The position numbers and the translations under genes are program-made. Below, piece by piece: positions 46,199 through 58,500 of a stretch of DNA of 64,000 nt. Positions within the stretch are counted from its first letter, which is position 1; the number at the start of each line of letters is the position of its first letter. This DNA is from Austropuccinia psidii (lineage: Eukaryota; Basidiomycota; Pucciniomycetes; Pucciniales; Sphaerophragmiaceae): assembly GCA_023105745.1 (NCBI GenBank), contig JALGQZ010000017.1, positions 2,824,001 through 2,888,000 on the forward strand, given 5' to 3'. The notes under the pieces were generated by a model that worked only from the letters and a program-made list of their open reading frames with translations, was not told the DNA's origin and ran no database searches.

Positions 46199-49100
46199 AT
46201 GCCAATACAAGGTGTCAAATTTTGTAGTGCAAGTGAGAGCATGAAGCCCCTTGGAATAATTGATCTAACACTAATTTTTCCTCACCCCTCACGATGTGTC
46301 AGAATTAAAGTAGAGTTTGTAGTAATGGACAACTGTACTAGTAATCACTTCATACTTGGAAATGACTACTTATTAATTTATGGTATAGATATCTCTAACC
46401 AAAAAGATAGATATTTTACCATAGGAGACAACAAAAGACAAAGGTTTGGCTTCTTAAATAACAAAAAACAAATCACAGTTATTAAGAATGAATAGAAAAT
46501 TTCAGAAAAGGAACTTTTTATATCTCAACAACTCAAAGAGGCACAATTAAATCAAGAATTAGGAGAAAAAATGAAAGAAAAATTTATTGACCTCTTATTT
46601 AAGTACAAAAATGCCTTTGCAACTGACAAAGAACCACTAGGTGCCATAATTGGGCATGAGGTGGATATAATTCTTAATTTGGAAAAGCCCTACACACCTT
46701 TAATAAGGAGACCTGCTTACCCAGCTAGTTCAAGGTCTAGAGAAGCCTTGGAGGTACACATTAAAGAATTAATGGACCTTGGAGTATTAAGAAAGGTAGG
46801 ACATAATGAACAGGTAGAGGTCACTACACCTGTCATTATACCTTGGCATAATGGAAAACCAAGAATTGTAGGAGACTTCAGAGCCCTGAACACCTATACC
46901 ATTCCAGACAGATATCCAATACCCAGAATCCAAGAGACATTGACACAAACATCACAAGCTAAGTTCATTACAGCCATGGATGCCTTAAAGGGTTTTCATC
47001 AAAATTTCTTAACAGACAATTCCAAGAAACTACTGAGGATAATAGCCCACTGTGGGATTTTTGAATACTTAAGAATGCCATTTGGCAGAAACAATGCACC
47101 TTCCCATTATCAAAGGATGATGAATACTATATTTCCTGAAGAATTATCAGAAGGATGGTTTATTATCTATATTGATGATATCATAGTTTGCTCAGAAACT
47201 TGGGAAATTAGCCTTACAAGACTAGAAAGGGTAATACAGAAAATAGTACAAGTGAATAGAGAAATTTGCTTGAAAAAGTGTCATTTTGCATATAGTGAAC
47301 TACAAGCACTAGGACATGTTGCATCTGGACTTAGTCTAGGCATAGACAAGAATAAAAATGCAGCAGTACTACTCGAGCCAATGCCTCAAACCAAAAAAGA
47401 AATGAAATCATTTCTTGGATTTGCTGGTTACTATAGACATTATATAAAGGACTTTTCAAAAATTGCAAAATCCTTATATAAGCCATGTGATCAACAAACA
47501 GTCTATGAAATGACAGAAGAAAGAGTCAAGGCATATGAAGAATTGACACATTCCTTAACAGATACCCCATTTCTTCTGATGCCAGACTGGAAACTACCCT
47601 TCAAACTTTGAATTGATGCTTGTGGATGAGGACTAGGTGCTGCACTACACAAGACACCAATTATCAATGATAAACCAGTGGAAGGACCAATTTGTTTTAT
47701 TTCAAGACAGATAAAGCCAACAGAAGCAAGATATGCAGAAAGCCAAATGGAATGCCTCTGCTTAGTGTGGGCTTTAGAAAAATTACATTATTACTTGGAT
47801 GGAACAGTATTTGATGTGATTACAGACTGTAATGCTGTAAAATCTCTATTAAATATGAAAACTCCAAATAGACATATGCTGAGATTGCAAATTGCTATCC
47901 AAGAATATAGAGGAAATATGACTATTGTTCATAAATCTGGTAATATTTATAAAAATGCACATGGTCTTAACACATGGGCTCTAGCAAATACCCCTGACAA
48001 TCCAGCATGGGTACCACAGGAAGAGCACCATATAGAAGGAATATGTGTTGCAGACATTGGCACAGAATTCTTTAACAAAGTTAAAGAAATCTATAAGATA
48101 GACAAAAATTTCCATATCTTAAGCCAACTTCTAATGAAAGACTGCAAAGATCCATCACTTTCATCAAAATTAGATGAAACATGGAAAAAGGCATATGATG
48201 AAGGAAGATTCCACCTCCTTGATGGAATCCTTTACCATAGAACAAAACACACATGTTTTATGGCGTTAACAGATAGAACGCTGATAAACACTATTTTACA
48301 TGAGTGTAATGATAGTGTTGCAGCTGGAAATCTTTCAGAAGACAGAAAACTACAAAGGGTGAAAACCTGCTCTTGGTGGCCAAATTGGAAGAAAGATGTT
48401 GCAGAATACTTCCAAACCTGTGACAGATGTCAAAACGCCAACAGATCCACAGGAAAGAAATTTGGAATGATTATCCAAATCCAAGAACCAAAATCCACTT
48501 AGGAAATAGTTCATATGGATTGGGTAACAGAATTACCTCCAGGAGGAGACAGAAGCTATAATGCATGCCTAGTATTAGTTGACAGGTATAGCAAATCTCC
48601 CATGTTCCTACCATGTCACAAAGATGACACAGCTATCGACACAACCATAATGATATGGGATAAAGTCATTAGCCATACAGGCTTATTCCAGAATATTATA
48701 CGTGACAGAGACCCAAAATTCACTTCAGCATTATGGACAAATGTCCAAAACTTGTTTGGGACAAAATCATCATTCTCAACAGCTTACCATCCTCAAACTG
48801 ATGGTTTAGCAGAAAAAATGATACAAACCTTTGAGGACATTATCAGAAGATTCTGTGCTTATAAACTAGAATTCAAAGATTCTGATTGTTTTACTCATGA
48901 TTGGTGTACACTAATACCAGCCCTTGAACTGGCATATAAAACATCAATCCATTCTTCTACTGGCAAAACACCAGAAATGCTAGAAAAAGGTAGGAATCCA
49001 AGACTTCTTTATGATACCCTCAAAAAGGACTTAGTGGATATACATCCAACAGCAAGCAGCTTTAAGATAATTATTGACAAAGCAAGACACCATGCAAACA

Positions 49101-49612
49101 GATGTATGCAAGATTCTTTCAAATATGCAAAGGAAAGATGGGATAAAATTCATTAACCACCTGACTTCAAAATAGGATACTTGGTCCTAGTATCAACCCT
49201 CAATTTCAATAAAATAAAAGGTCCAAAGAAATTGAAATATTCCTTTGCAGGACAATTTATGATAAAAGCACTTCATGGACCCAATGCTGTGCAATTGGAA
49301 ATCATAGGTGAATTAATGAACAAACACCCAACATTCCCTGTAAGTCTGATAAAACCTTACAGCTCAAGTGACAAGGAGTTATTTCCACTAAGAAATAAAA
49401 CCCCACTTGAAATTCCCCCCTTGGAAAAAAGAAAAGAAAAGAAAATTGTAAAAGTCCTTCAAGAAAGAAGGACAAGAAACAAAAAAGAAAGAGAATACCT
49501 TGTCAGGTATATAAATTCAACTCAAGAAGATGAATGGCTACTTTATAAAGATATAACAGATACCTATAAACTACTAAGAAGGTTCAGACATGAAAGAAAA
49601 CCTAAAGAATAG
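46199..49612 (+). pseudogene. D pol pseudogene (RT, RNase H, integrase, chromodomain-like)
   Basis: Blocks 46199-46495 (after protease), 46571-47611 (RT), 47678-48502 (RNase H, HHCC finger), 48515-49156 (integrase core) and 49181-49612 (integrase C-terminal and chromodomain-like, EYLVRYIN) follow one another and align with A1 Pol. RT keeps YIDD, unlike A1 and A2. In-frame stops include TAG (46493-46495), two TGA (47609-47611 and 47627-47629), TAG at a conserved Trp (48500-48502) and TAA (49154-49156). The stops are mostly point changes, so the order of domains is undisturbed. Confidence 0.9.
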
Positions 49613-49719
49613 AAAGGTTAAGCCTTATTGAGCTTCAAAACTAACAAAGTCTATTGAAGAGGTAGGACAGTGGATGATACCCTAATTACACATATTAGAT
49701 TGTGGTACAATCTTTTTTG

Positions 49720-49730
49720 GTGATAGGGAA
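49720..49730 (+). other. D candidate polypurine tract
   Basis: GTGATAGGGAA lies directly before the 3' LTR. It is shorter and less pure than in A1 or B1; a second purine run, GAAGAGGTAGGACAG, lies near 49657. Confidence 0.5.
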
Positions 49731-51706
49731 TGTGAACCTTTGAGATATGACCACATACCCAAAAAGGTCACAAGAAATATTTAAAATAATTATACATTAA
49801 GAATAATTACCTTAAAACTACAAAAAACCATAAATAGGCATAAAACTTGGTTTAACTTAAACGCCAATGAATAAACATGTGAAATAAATTATTCCATTGG
49901 ATTCCCCATGGTAAAATACACATATACCATTTTTATGGCATATCTGTAAAGCCAATATTTAATGAGTTATAAGCAATAATACCTTATGAAAAACATAAAT
50001 CCTTAATTATTTCAAATACCAATGAGACAACATGTGAAATAAATGGTACCATTGGATACTCCAAAAAGTTTCACACATAAAATAATTAACAAGCTAATCT
50101 CCAAATTCAATACTTAAGGAGTTAAGCTGAATATATGCACTTTTTTGGTCAACACATATATTCAAGGATTTTAGCTAATATCTTTTGAAATATGCATGAT
50201 AGAGTGATGAAAAAAAAATAAAGTCATCACGTAATTACTTTAGAAATACAGAAATGAACTTTATTTCACATGTTATGAAAAAGGTTAAAACCTGTAAGAG
50301 ATTATTTATTAAAATCAATAGAGCTGTTGACTGCTTTGTTGTGAAAGTGGTCCAAACTTAAAAATAAGTAGACAGTCAGGGCCGACTAGTTCATTTATGA
50401 AGAATGACATAATTTTTATTATAAAATTCAGGGTATAACACCTTGAAATCATGGTTTGAAGTTTTTAATATTAAATTTCAACAAAAAAGATGAGTTACAA
50501 GAAAAGTCATCAAAAATAGAGTTTTGATGATGTAATGAAATGCTCTTGGAATCAGAATGAGGTTATGCCAAGCTATTTGAATTCACTCTCTGAATGGCTG
50601 TAGCCTGTAAAACTTAAAAGGTATTAGGGATCAAGGTTTCAGCTCAATTTCATCATTTATGATCACTCAATGTAACCTTAAATTACATTCGACAGTCATA
50701 TGAGTGATAAATTTGGTGAATACAGTTAGTTTATGATTAAAAATAATAAAATACACGAATTTTGGGGTTCTTCCAAGCATTGACGTCATCAAAACTTAGA
50801 GTTATAGTGATAACTCTAAATAATGGCGTAATAATGAGATGAGGTGGTTTGATCATGATGTAATCATCACCAAACGTTAAAATATTGATACATTCCAGTG
50901 GATATGATTGGTGCACGTCTACTAGAAGCCTGTTGGACTCTAGGAGGAAGGAATTGAATATAAATAGAGCTCTTTTTACTCTATTTCCCCCTCAGACGCT
51001 TACAAAACATTAAATCATTAAATAAAAAGGTAATCTCTTTATTCTTTATATATCAATCTTCTATATTATTAAAGACCAAAGATAATCTTATAATAATATT
51101 CATCTTTGACATGATTATTGAAATTATTTCATTGTTTTGTTTACATTTCTTTTAAAAACCTCAATTCCATGTAAAATCAACAAAAATTGTAATTTCTCTT
51201 TAAATTTATTGTAACTACAATTTAAATAAGTTTTACTTACATTTGTAGGCGTAAAATTATTCAAATTATTATATTAAGTATTAAAAGTACGTTATTTCTC
51301 GTATTATAATTATATTTCTCTATTATTGCTTTAATAACTCTATAATTGATATAAATAGTATTTATATTAATTTATAACTTTGATATATTAGTAATATTAT
51401 TGTTATTAATTGTTTTTTATTAATAAACAACACTTTTTTAAGCCTTTATTATTTGTTGGTAATAATAAGAAAGTGCTTTTAAATATATTAATTATTTTAT
51501 ACTAATATATTTATTTTATATATTTTTTTTTATAATATAAGCTATATTATTATATTTAATAACAGAATTATTTTGTGCCATAATCTTAATAATTCTCTAT
51601 TATTATGATTATTTTTGTCTTATGTATTTCATTTATAAGGACATTCATAGTACAATAAGTAAAATATTAGTAATTTTTACTTATTGTTTCATAGTCAAAA
51701 CTTGCA
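49731..51706 (+). mobile_element. D 3' LTR (1976 bp)
   Basis: Starts TGTGAACCTTTGAGATATG and ends AAAACTTGCA, then B2 sequence resumes. It pairs with 39300-41276. It includes a TATA box at 50959-50967 followed by a C/T-rich start-site-like stretch. Confidence 0.93.
50959..50967 (+). promoter_or_regulatory. TATA box of D 3' LTR
   Basis: TATAAATAG followed 20-40 bases later by CTCTATTTCCCCCTCAGAC. The matching site in the 5' LTR has lost the first T. Confidence 0.5.
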
Positions 51707-53058
51707 AATTCCTCTAAGAAATATGAAGGTACAAGGGGAGATGCAATAAGAGGAAAGAGAAGCCAAATGGCCAAGAGCCAAACAAGTAAGTCCTTAATCA
51801 CTGTTTCAACCTGCCAAAATGAACAATGGAATTAGTAAGGATATGACCACCAAATATCCATTGACGCACAAAGAAAGAAAAGAGAAAGGGTGCTAAATGA
51901 CTGACTTGATAATATCAGTATTCACTTAACAAAAATGATAAGATAAATAAAGATAAAATAAAATCAAAATATATTAATTAACTGGGGGAAAAGCCCCCAG
52001 GGTGGAAAGGGTAGCCAGTATATGTGAAAAGTTGTGAGCTTGAGTTCTCCAGGCTGAAAACTAATCTTTATTGATCCTTGAGGCTGTATTGATTGTTTTG
52101 GGAATTAATACAGCTGGCTAATATTGAAATTGAAATGGGTTGAATTAATTTCCCATACTTGGAAATGAAATACAGTTCTTGATGGTTCCAGACTGTATTA
52201 AAATGGAGGTGGTTGCCAAGATGAATTGAGTGGAGCTTTGACACTTGACAAATTAATGAATCAATGAACTGCCTCCTGAATCCCTTGAGAGTGGTTGAAA
52301 AGTATTTCCTTGGAGGAATACTGTGAATGAAATTATCCAATGACGTCTTGATGGTGTGATTGGTCTTTGACGCTGAAACACTTGCTCTTGAGCCTTGATG
52401 AGTCCTTTGAATGATTGGGTGCCTTGATTACGTGATGATATGTTGGAATATTGAAATGACCATTTGATATTTCCACCATTGAATTTCTGTTGAAAAATGA
52501 TGCATAATGATATATAACATCATTTATGCCATATTGGTTCATTAGAAAGAAGATTATGTCAAAAGGTCTTGAGATGGAAAGACAGAGGGGAAAAAGATGG
52601 ATGTGATGGCTTCAGAGCTTGGAAAGGAGTTCCTGGGTCCTTTGGGGTTTGTGGCCACTTTTGGGTTCTGAGCCAAAAACTGGCCCGAACGGTGGGAAAG
52701 TGTCTTTTGGACCCTTTGTGTCAAAGTGCGCAAATGGGCAAAAATGTGCAGAAATGCAAAAAAGTGCGCAAATGCGCATTGTGAGGCCAAATGGCCAAAA
52801 CAGCCATTTGGGCTATTTCCCCTGGTTTTGAGGGAAACGACCAGGAATACCCAATTGGGCATAAATTGCCGCCATGGCTTCTGGATTGAGGTGAAGGGCC
52901 ATGAAGGCCCCAAAAGACAAATGGCCATAAATGGTCCATAAGATGATGACGTGGCCATATTGGCAACTGGTGATGGATATGGCCAATTGGCCATAAAAGG
53001 ACTGTGGCTTAATATGCCATACGGAGATCCAAGGAGTTGAATTGCCATGGCTGTGACA

Positions 53059-55160
53059 TTTATTCTGGTCAACACTTAATACTCACTGTTATAAATAATA
53101 GTAGTATATCAGCTGGAAAACAGATAATCAAGCACCAAATTATCTATTTGTGGTTGTAGAAACCAATTTTATTATATTTCCCAAGAAAAGTCACTTTGCC
53201 CTGGATTACTAGAAACATTTTCAACAACTTCAGCAGCAAAACTTAGAGTAGTACTCACAGTTTTTCTTCCCATTTAAAAAATGGTATGAAAAAAGAATCA
53301 AGCTAGAGCCACTTGCAAACTTTTTGGACTTGTGAAAACATCTCTTAATCAAATGAAAAAGGGAACTTCTCAGAATGTGGATCTTAATGGAAGAACAGCG
53401 TAAATCAGGTATTTTTGAGGCAGGCAGGTAATGTAAAAATTGGTGACCATATTACATTTTTCCACGACTCATTCCCTAATAAATCTGAAATTAGGACAAG
53501 AATCAAAAGCTAAGCATTACTTGAAAAAACTTGATTTAGCTCATCTGATCCATTAGAAAAGCTACCAACAGAGCCCCAATGTTATATTAAGACTAAAAAG
53601 AAACTGAAATACCTTAAGGGGAGAAAAAAGTTCCTTCCGGCCAGATCATCAATCATAAAACTAAATGATTCAGAGAAAGTATATTATTGAATGGATCCCT
53701 TGAAGGTAAAATTCCTAACCAGGAAATTGATGGAGGAAGAGACTCCTTAGAGATCCTAGAAAGAAGCGGTAAGACAAGAAACTCAGAGAATTCTGTACCT
53801 TATTTTAGAGATGATAGCTCCAAATCATGCCCCCAAGGTATTCAAATATATCTACACCAATAATGACCAGATATCATGCATACAGAGAGTTTCGATATGA
53901 AAAAACATGATCTCTATTCCCTGATATCACACAGAAAAGAAAGTTAATCCCTACCAGCCATAAATGGTTTCAAAAGAAGACATATGAAAACTGAAAACCT
54001 TTCAAATTCACAGATATCACAGGAAAAAGCGTTTGAATAAAAAGTTATTTTAAAGCTAAATTGACATCTACTTTCCCTCTTCCTTCTGCTTAATTCATTC
54101 TGCTCCATAACATTCAAGTATAAAGGATGGATTTCAAGCGGACATCTTTGAAACAAAAACCTGAAACATATCTTCAAATACTAATACCAGAAAGCTAAAA
54201 ACAAGACCAAACTCAAAGATACTTCAAATTGAACCAATCAATCTATGAAATTAAGAAAAGCCACAGATTTCTTCAAAAATATTTGAAGCAATGCACCTTT
54301 TGAATAGGACTAAATCCATATCAGAAGGAAATTTTACTTTATCACTCCAAAGCCAAAAGCAAGTAAATCAAAATATAAGCTTTTTAAAGAGGTTTATGAT
54401 ATCCTCTCTGGAGGGTCTTGAAACAATTAATTTACAAACAAATATAATAATATTTTGGAATAGAAGATTTGGGAAAGATCAAATACACTCTGGGAATCAA
54501 AATGACCCAAAACCAATAAAATATAAGTACCAGTGAAGATAAGCTTATCAATAACCCCCTTGAACAATTTGCGCTAACCCAGGCCAGCGGCCCTACTTCC
54601 TGTGCCCTACCAGCATCAGATTGTTCAGAATACTTCCAACAGAGGAAACTAAACCAAAACTTAATTATAAAAAGATAATATGTAGTGAAATACTTAGTAC
54701 AATGCACAAGAACATACATTCCATTCCTACCTCTTATCTCAATATTTGACAAGTCCATTAGATCTTAACTAGGATGCTGAAAGGAATTTACTATGATACA
54801 AAAAACACAAAAAAAACTCAAAGGTAAACTTATGAAGAAAATTCCATGTCATCAAAAAGACCGGATATCAGGATTCTCCAATAGTGACTGGGGTGGCAGT
54901 GAATGATATAAATACTTCTCAGCTCTGTTATTTTGTTTCAATGGAAATTTTTCATGGAAAATTCATAAGCAAAATCTGGTGAGCCCTTCATCTGCTGAAT
55001 CAGAATATAATTCAAACTAAAATTATGAGAAATTTAATTTTTGAGGTAATCCATACAAAATAAAATCAAAATATGTACTGATAATCAAAAGGCTTTGGTA
55101 AAACTATTTAAGTAATTTCGTAAAATCTGGGCGCATTTTCAATTAGAATGAAAGCAAAAA
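53059..55160 (+). pseudogene. Copia (Ty1-type) pol remnant
   Basis: Highly decayed, in several frames. The clearest parts are the end of the Copia RT (GKIKYTLGIKMTQNQ, from 54472), the conserved RT-RNase H linker (KYLVQCTRTYIPFL, near 54684) and RNase H (GFSNSDWGGSE at 54871-54903, then SPSSAESEYNSN near 54982). The order matches Copia Pol (integrase before RT), so 53059-54000 probably contains integrase and early RT too decayed to confirm. B2 inserted into it. It is one of the oldest layers of the window. Confidence 0.75.
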
Positions 55161-55570
55161 ACAATTGTTGGGAAAAACCTCCCAAAAATTGCCTCACCCC
55201 TTTGGTTCACACATTTTTTCACTTCCCCGAAAAGTCTATATTATGCCCCCAACAAATTTGTTTTCAAAAACAGCAATAAAAACAAAGTTTACAAAGCTTT
55301 ACAAACCCATTTTCTTGTTTTTGCAAAGACTTCAGTTTCCTCCAAAAATCACTTCCTCTGAGCCTCTAAAATTTGTATTTTTTGACCTTCTCTCAACTAT
55401 TAATCTTACATTTCAACCACTTAATTTCACTTTTAACCACTTGATTTGACATTTAACATGTCTTCTATCCTCCTTTTCAAAGTTCAAAAGGAGCTTGTCC
55501 ATTCCAAATGCCAAAATCCCCCTTTTTTCAGATTCATACACCTTTTTCACAAAATAATTCTTCAAGCCCA
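55161..55570. other. Unassigned AT-rich spacer
   Basis: Lies between the Copia RNase H end and the MULE reading. It may include a Copia LTR start (TGTTGGGAAAAACC at about 55168) and the 5' untranslated part or terminal inverted repeat of the MULE. I found no ORF of note and no matching inverted end. Confidence 0.4.
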
Positions 55571-55581
55571 GTGAAGGTTAG

Positions 55582-58500
55582 TTTCATACCCTTGAGCTTC
55601 TTTGGAAGAATGTAGGTGATTTGGCATGGGAAAAGGGGTTTTCTGTGTCTACCTTGAGGTCCAAGGTTACCCACAATTGGATGAGGATATGTTTTGACAG
55701 GTCTGGGACCCTGAATTCCCACAAAATATCATCCAAAACTGTGAGCCTGTGAGGTATATATGACATACCCATAAGGCCACAAATAAGTGTATATAAAGCT
55801 GATTTAGTCTTAAACAGACTTTTCAGTTAAAATTAAAATAAAAAAAAACAAAAAATAAGTATAACGTTTGTTTAGAAAAACAAAGTTATAATTAGTATTT
55901 CATTTTTGGATTATACACCAAAAATAACCTAGGGTACACCCATAGGGTGTTATACCCAAAGATGCTTATTTCTTAAGTTATTGGAAGATTTAAGAATCTC
56001 ACAGTACTAGTGTAACTTTTTTAAAATTTTCTTAAAATTGTTAGTTTTATGCAAACTTACCAAAATTTTAGTTAAAATGGAGCTTTTGTGTATTTTTACT
56101 GAATTGCCTAAGCATTTGCCTTACAGGATATAAATCCTGTGTGGGCTCAACGTACAAGTGTTTAAGGTCATAGTATGGCTTTAAATAAATGAAAGGGCAA
56201 AATCCACGCCCAAAGGTGGGACAAAGGAAAAAGACCAAACAGAGCTGGGGTACCCAGCTTTTTGGATCTGCAAGGATTCAATTAAGGTTGTCAACCTGTA
56301 TTGGAGGAGTTACAGCCTTATTTAAACTTTAAGATTAGACTTTGATCCAACATTAAGATTTAAACTGGCTTTATCCCAATTTGGACAGGAATTTCAAGCT
56401 GCAAAAGGGTAAATCCCAATATTCGGGGTTTTAAATTGAAGATTTGAGAGCTTCCAAAGCTTAATTAAGCTTAAAAAGCTTAAATAAGGTTAAAAATTTA
56501 AAGTTACAAGTATTAAAACCTTATCAAAAGCTAAGGTTTAGTTTGTATTGCTATTTTACCTGGACAAATAGCAATAACTTCAAAAATTCATTAAAAATCC
56601 AAATCTTAATGTATTTGCTTGAAAATCTCACACAGCTTACAATTCAATGTTATATGCTTATACATGAAATTTTTCAGTATCTTTTATCATCAGGTTTTAT
56701 TGGTAATTAGCCTGTAAAATTACTCTTTTCTTTATACTTGGGGAAAATTAAGATTTCTTTAAAAATTATGTAAAAATTGAGTTTAAGAGATTTTTGCTTG
56801 AAACTTTATTTTTAAGTTGTTCATGTGATTAAATTTAAAATAAATAGACTTATTTTATATTAAAGCTTAAAATAATTAAATTAAATGAGGATTAAAGTTA
56901 GTTTGAGCTAAGAATAACACCAGTAACTTTCAATTGGAATCAAGAATAAGTTACCTTAAGTTAAGAACGTTATTTTTAAGCACGTCTTTCAGTTTTGACC
57001 TGAGCACGCCCTATATATCACTTTTGAATCATGAGAGCTGCTCTGCAGACATCAAAAGAGTCCATACATCACTGTTTTTGTCCATCAATTCAATCCAATT
57101 TAATCATATAGACATTTAAACAGGTAAAGCTTTATTACATATAAAATCTTATTATTGTATTAATTCTTAAGTTATTTCATTCTTTATTAATTTTAAATTA
57201 AAGAACTTAAATAATAGAATTCAGATTATTTTTGTAATCACCAATAATATATTTTATTTTCTAAAAGTATTGTCTTCAAAATATCTTTCAAAATCCACAA
57301 ATTCCTCTTAAGACCTCTTTAATCATATTTTTTATTATAAAAAGTTGTTTTATCTGTTAAAATTTTTTTTTGGTGTGTTTTTAACTTATAATATTTATTT
57401 AATATAATAACTGTTGTATCAAATATATGTTATAAGTAAGTTTTTCTCTAAAATTCTATAATTTCTTTATCTATTATTAGTTTTTTATATAGAATTTCTC
57501 TATAAAAACTATATCTGCCCAGTGTGTGTTATAATTTATTTTTATAAATAATATCAATATTACTTATAAGTGGTTAAATACTTATATTTTTCACATGTAA
57601 TTGTCTCATTAAGAGCTTTACACTTCTTATTGTTATAACTGTCAGTGACTATAACAATAATATAATAATTATAACTTATTATGATTATTAATATTTCTTA
57701 TTATTATATTATATAATAATAATTAAATTCATTTTTTAATATAATTATTTTTGAATAATTCTACTTAATTTGTGGCTATAATATCTTGTTATATTTTATT
57801 TTTCTACCAAGGACAGTCATAGTACTATTGATATTGTTACTATGATCAATAGTTTCATAGACAAACCTTACAAAAACAGCCACTTCAGGAAAGCTTGACT
57901 GTCAAATTAGATCTTATGCAAGAAAATAAGCCAAGAGTACCACCTGGACTATTGACGTGAATAATCCTGAACACAGCCATAATGCAACAAAACAAATCAT
58001 AGCAAATTCTGCTTTCAGAAAGCTCAATAAGAAAGAAACATTCCTAATTGCTCATATTTCTGAATCATTTCTCATTCCAAGGCAGAAAAAGGCCCAATTA
58101 TTAAGCAATAGGAAGCCTGAGAGGCCTGTAATCCTTCCTGAAATTTACAACCCAGTCAATAAAATCAAAAAAGAAAACCTGCAGGGCAGAATTCCTAGTG
58201 GTGCTCTTACTGACACCCTCAAAGAATAAGAACTTGGGTTGTCCTCTGAAAGGGATACTGAGGGACACATTACCTCATTGTTTTGCACTCACCACCTTTC
58301 CATTAAACTGCTTCATGGCTTTCCTCATGTGTTTCTTATGGATATCACTTATAAAACCAAAAATTTTAAAATGCCCCTTTCTCATATTGTTGGATTAAAC
58401 TCAGAATGTAAGATCATTTCAGGGTCTCTTTTTTGATGAAGGATGAAACTGAAACCTCATATACCTGGCGATTTAATCAATACACAGAAAAATACCTCAG

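Larger units (their letters stand above)
41736..46244 (+). pseudogene. D gag-protease pseudogene, split by E1
   Basis: N-terminal blocks 41736-41927 and 41976-42372 contain the GWNP motif shared with A2. E1 (42373-44215) interrupts there, and the reading resumes in frame after the duplicated ATCAT. Then follow a coiled-coil-like Lys/Glu/Ile-rich block (44510-44737), another block (44780-45109) and the main block (45183-46244). The main block includes a capsid-like segment, a CCHC knuckle CHKCGRIGHLDNNC (45747-45788), an acidic linker and a protease with LDTGAYC (about 46120). Stops near 44735 and 45107, and a frame change in an A run at about 46190, break it. Confidence 0.85.
39300..51706 (+). 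mobile_element. Gypsy element D (12.4 kb), holding E1
   Basis: Complete but decayed plus-strand element in the B2 5' LTR. Flanks AATTA (39295-39299) and AATTC (51707-51711) fit a 5-bp duplication with one change; the empty site is seen near 15490. LTRs of 1977 and 1976 bases enclose gag and pol. Net of E1 it is about 10.6 kb. Its Pol is a sister of family A, while its LTRs belong with C, E and F. Confidence 0.93.
15390..53058 (-). mobile_element. Gypsy chromovirus B2, nested host of four direct insertions
   Basis: A single element whose LTRs lie 37.7 kb apart. Its pieces are: 3' LTR 15390-20727 (interrupted by G); internal sequence 20728-21687, 23610-23729 and 33650-39187; 5' LTR 39188-39299 plus 51707-53058. 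Removing G, C2, B1 and D with their duplications leaves about 9.5 kb, close to B1 (9.9 kb). The outer flanks TTTGT (15385-15389) and TTTAT (53059-53063) fit a 5-bp duplication with one change. Coding parts are decayed. Confidence 0.9.
39188..53058 (-). mobile_element. B2 5' LTR, interrupted by element D
   Basis: In pieces 39188-39299 and 51707-53058 (~1459 bases net). It starts TGTCACAGGGGCTCTTGG on the plus strand and ends GGCTGTGACA. It pairs with 15390-20727. The hairpin is at 51982-52000. ORFs of 60-170 codons in this LTR are not genes. Confidence 0.9.

Noticed and set aside
54588..54610. GC-richer patch considered as part of a host gene
   Set aside because: It falls in frame within the Copia RT-RNase H remnant.
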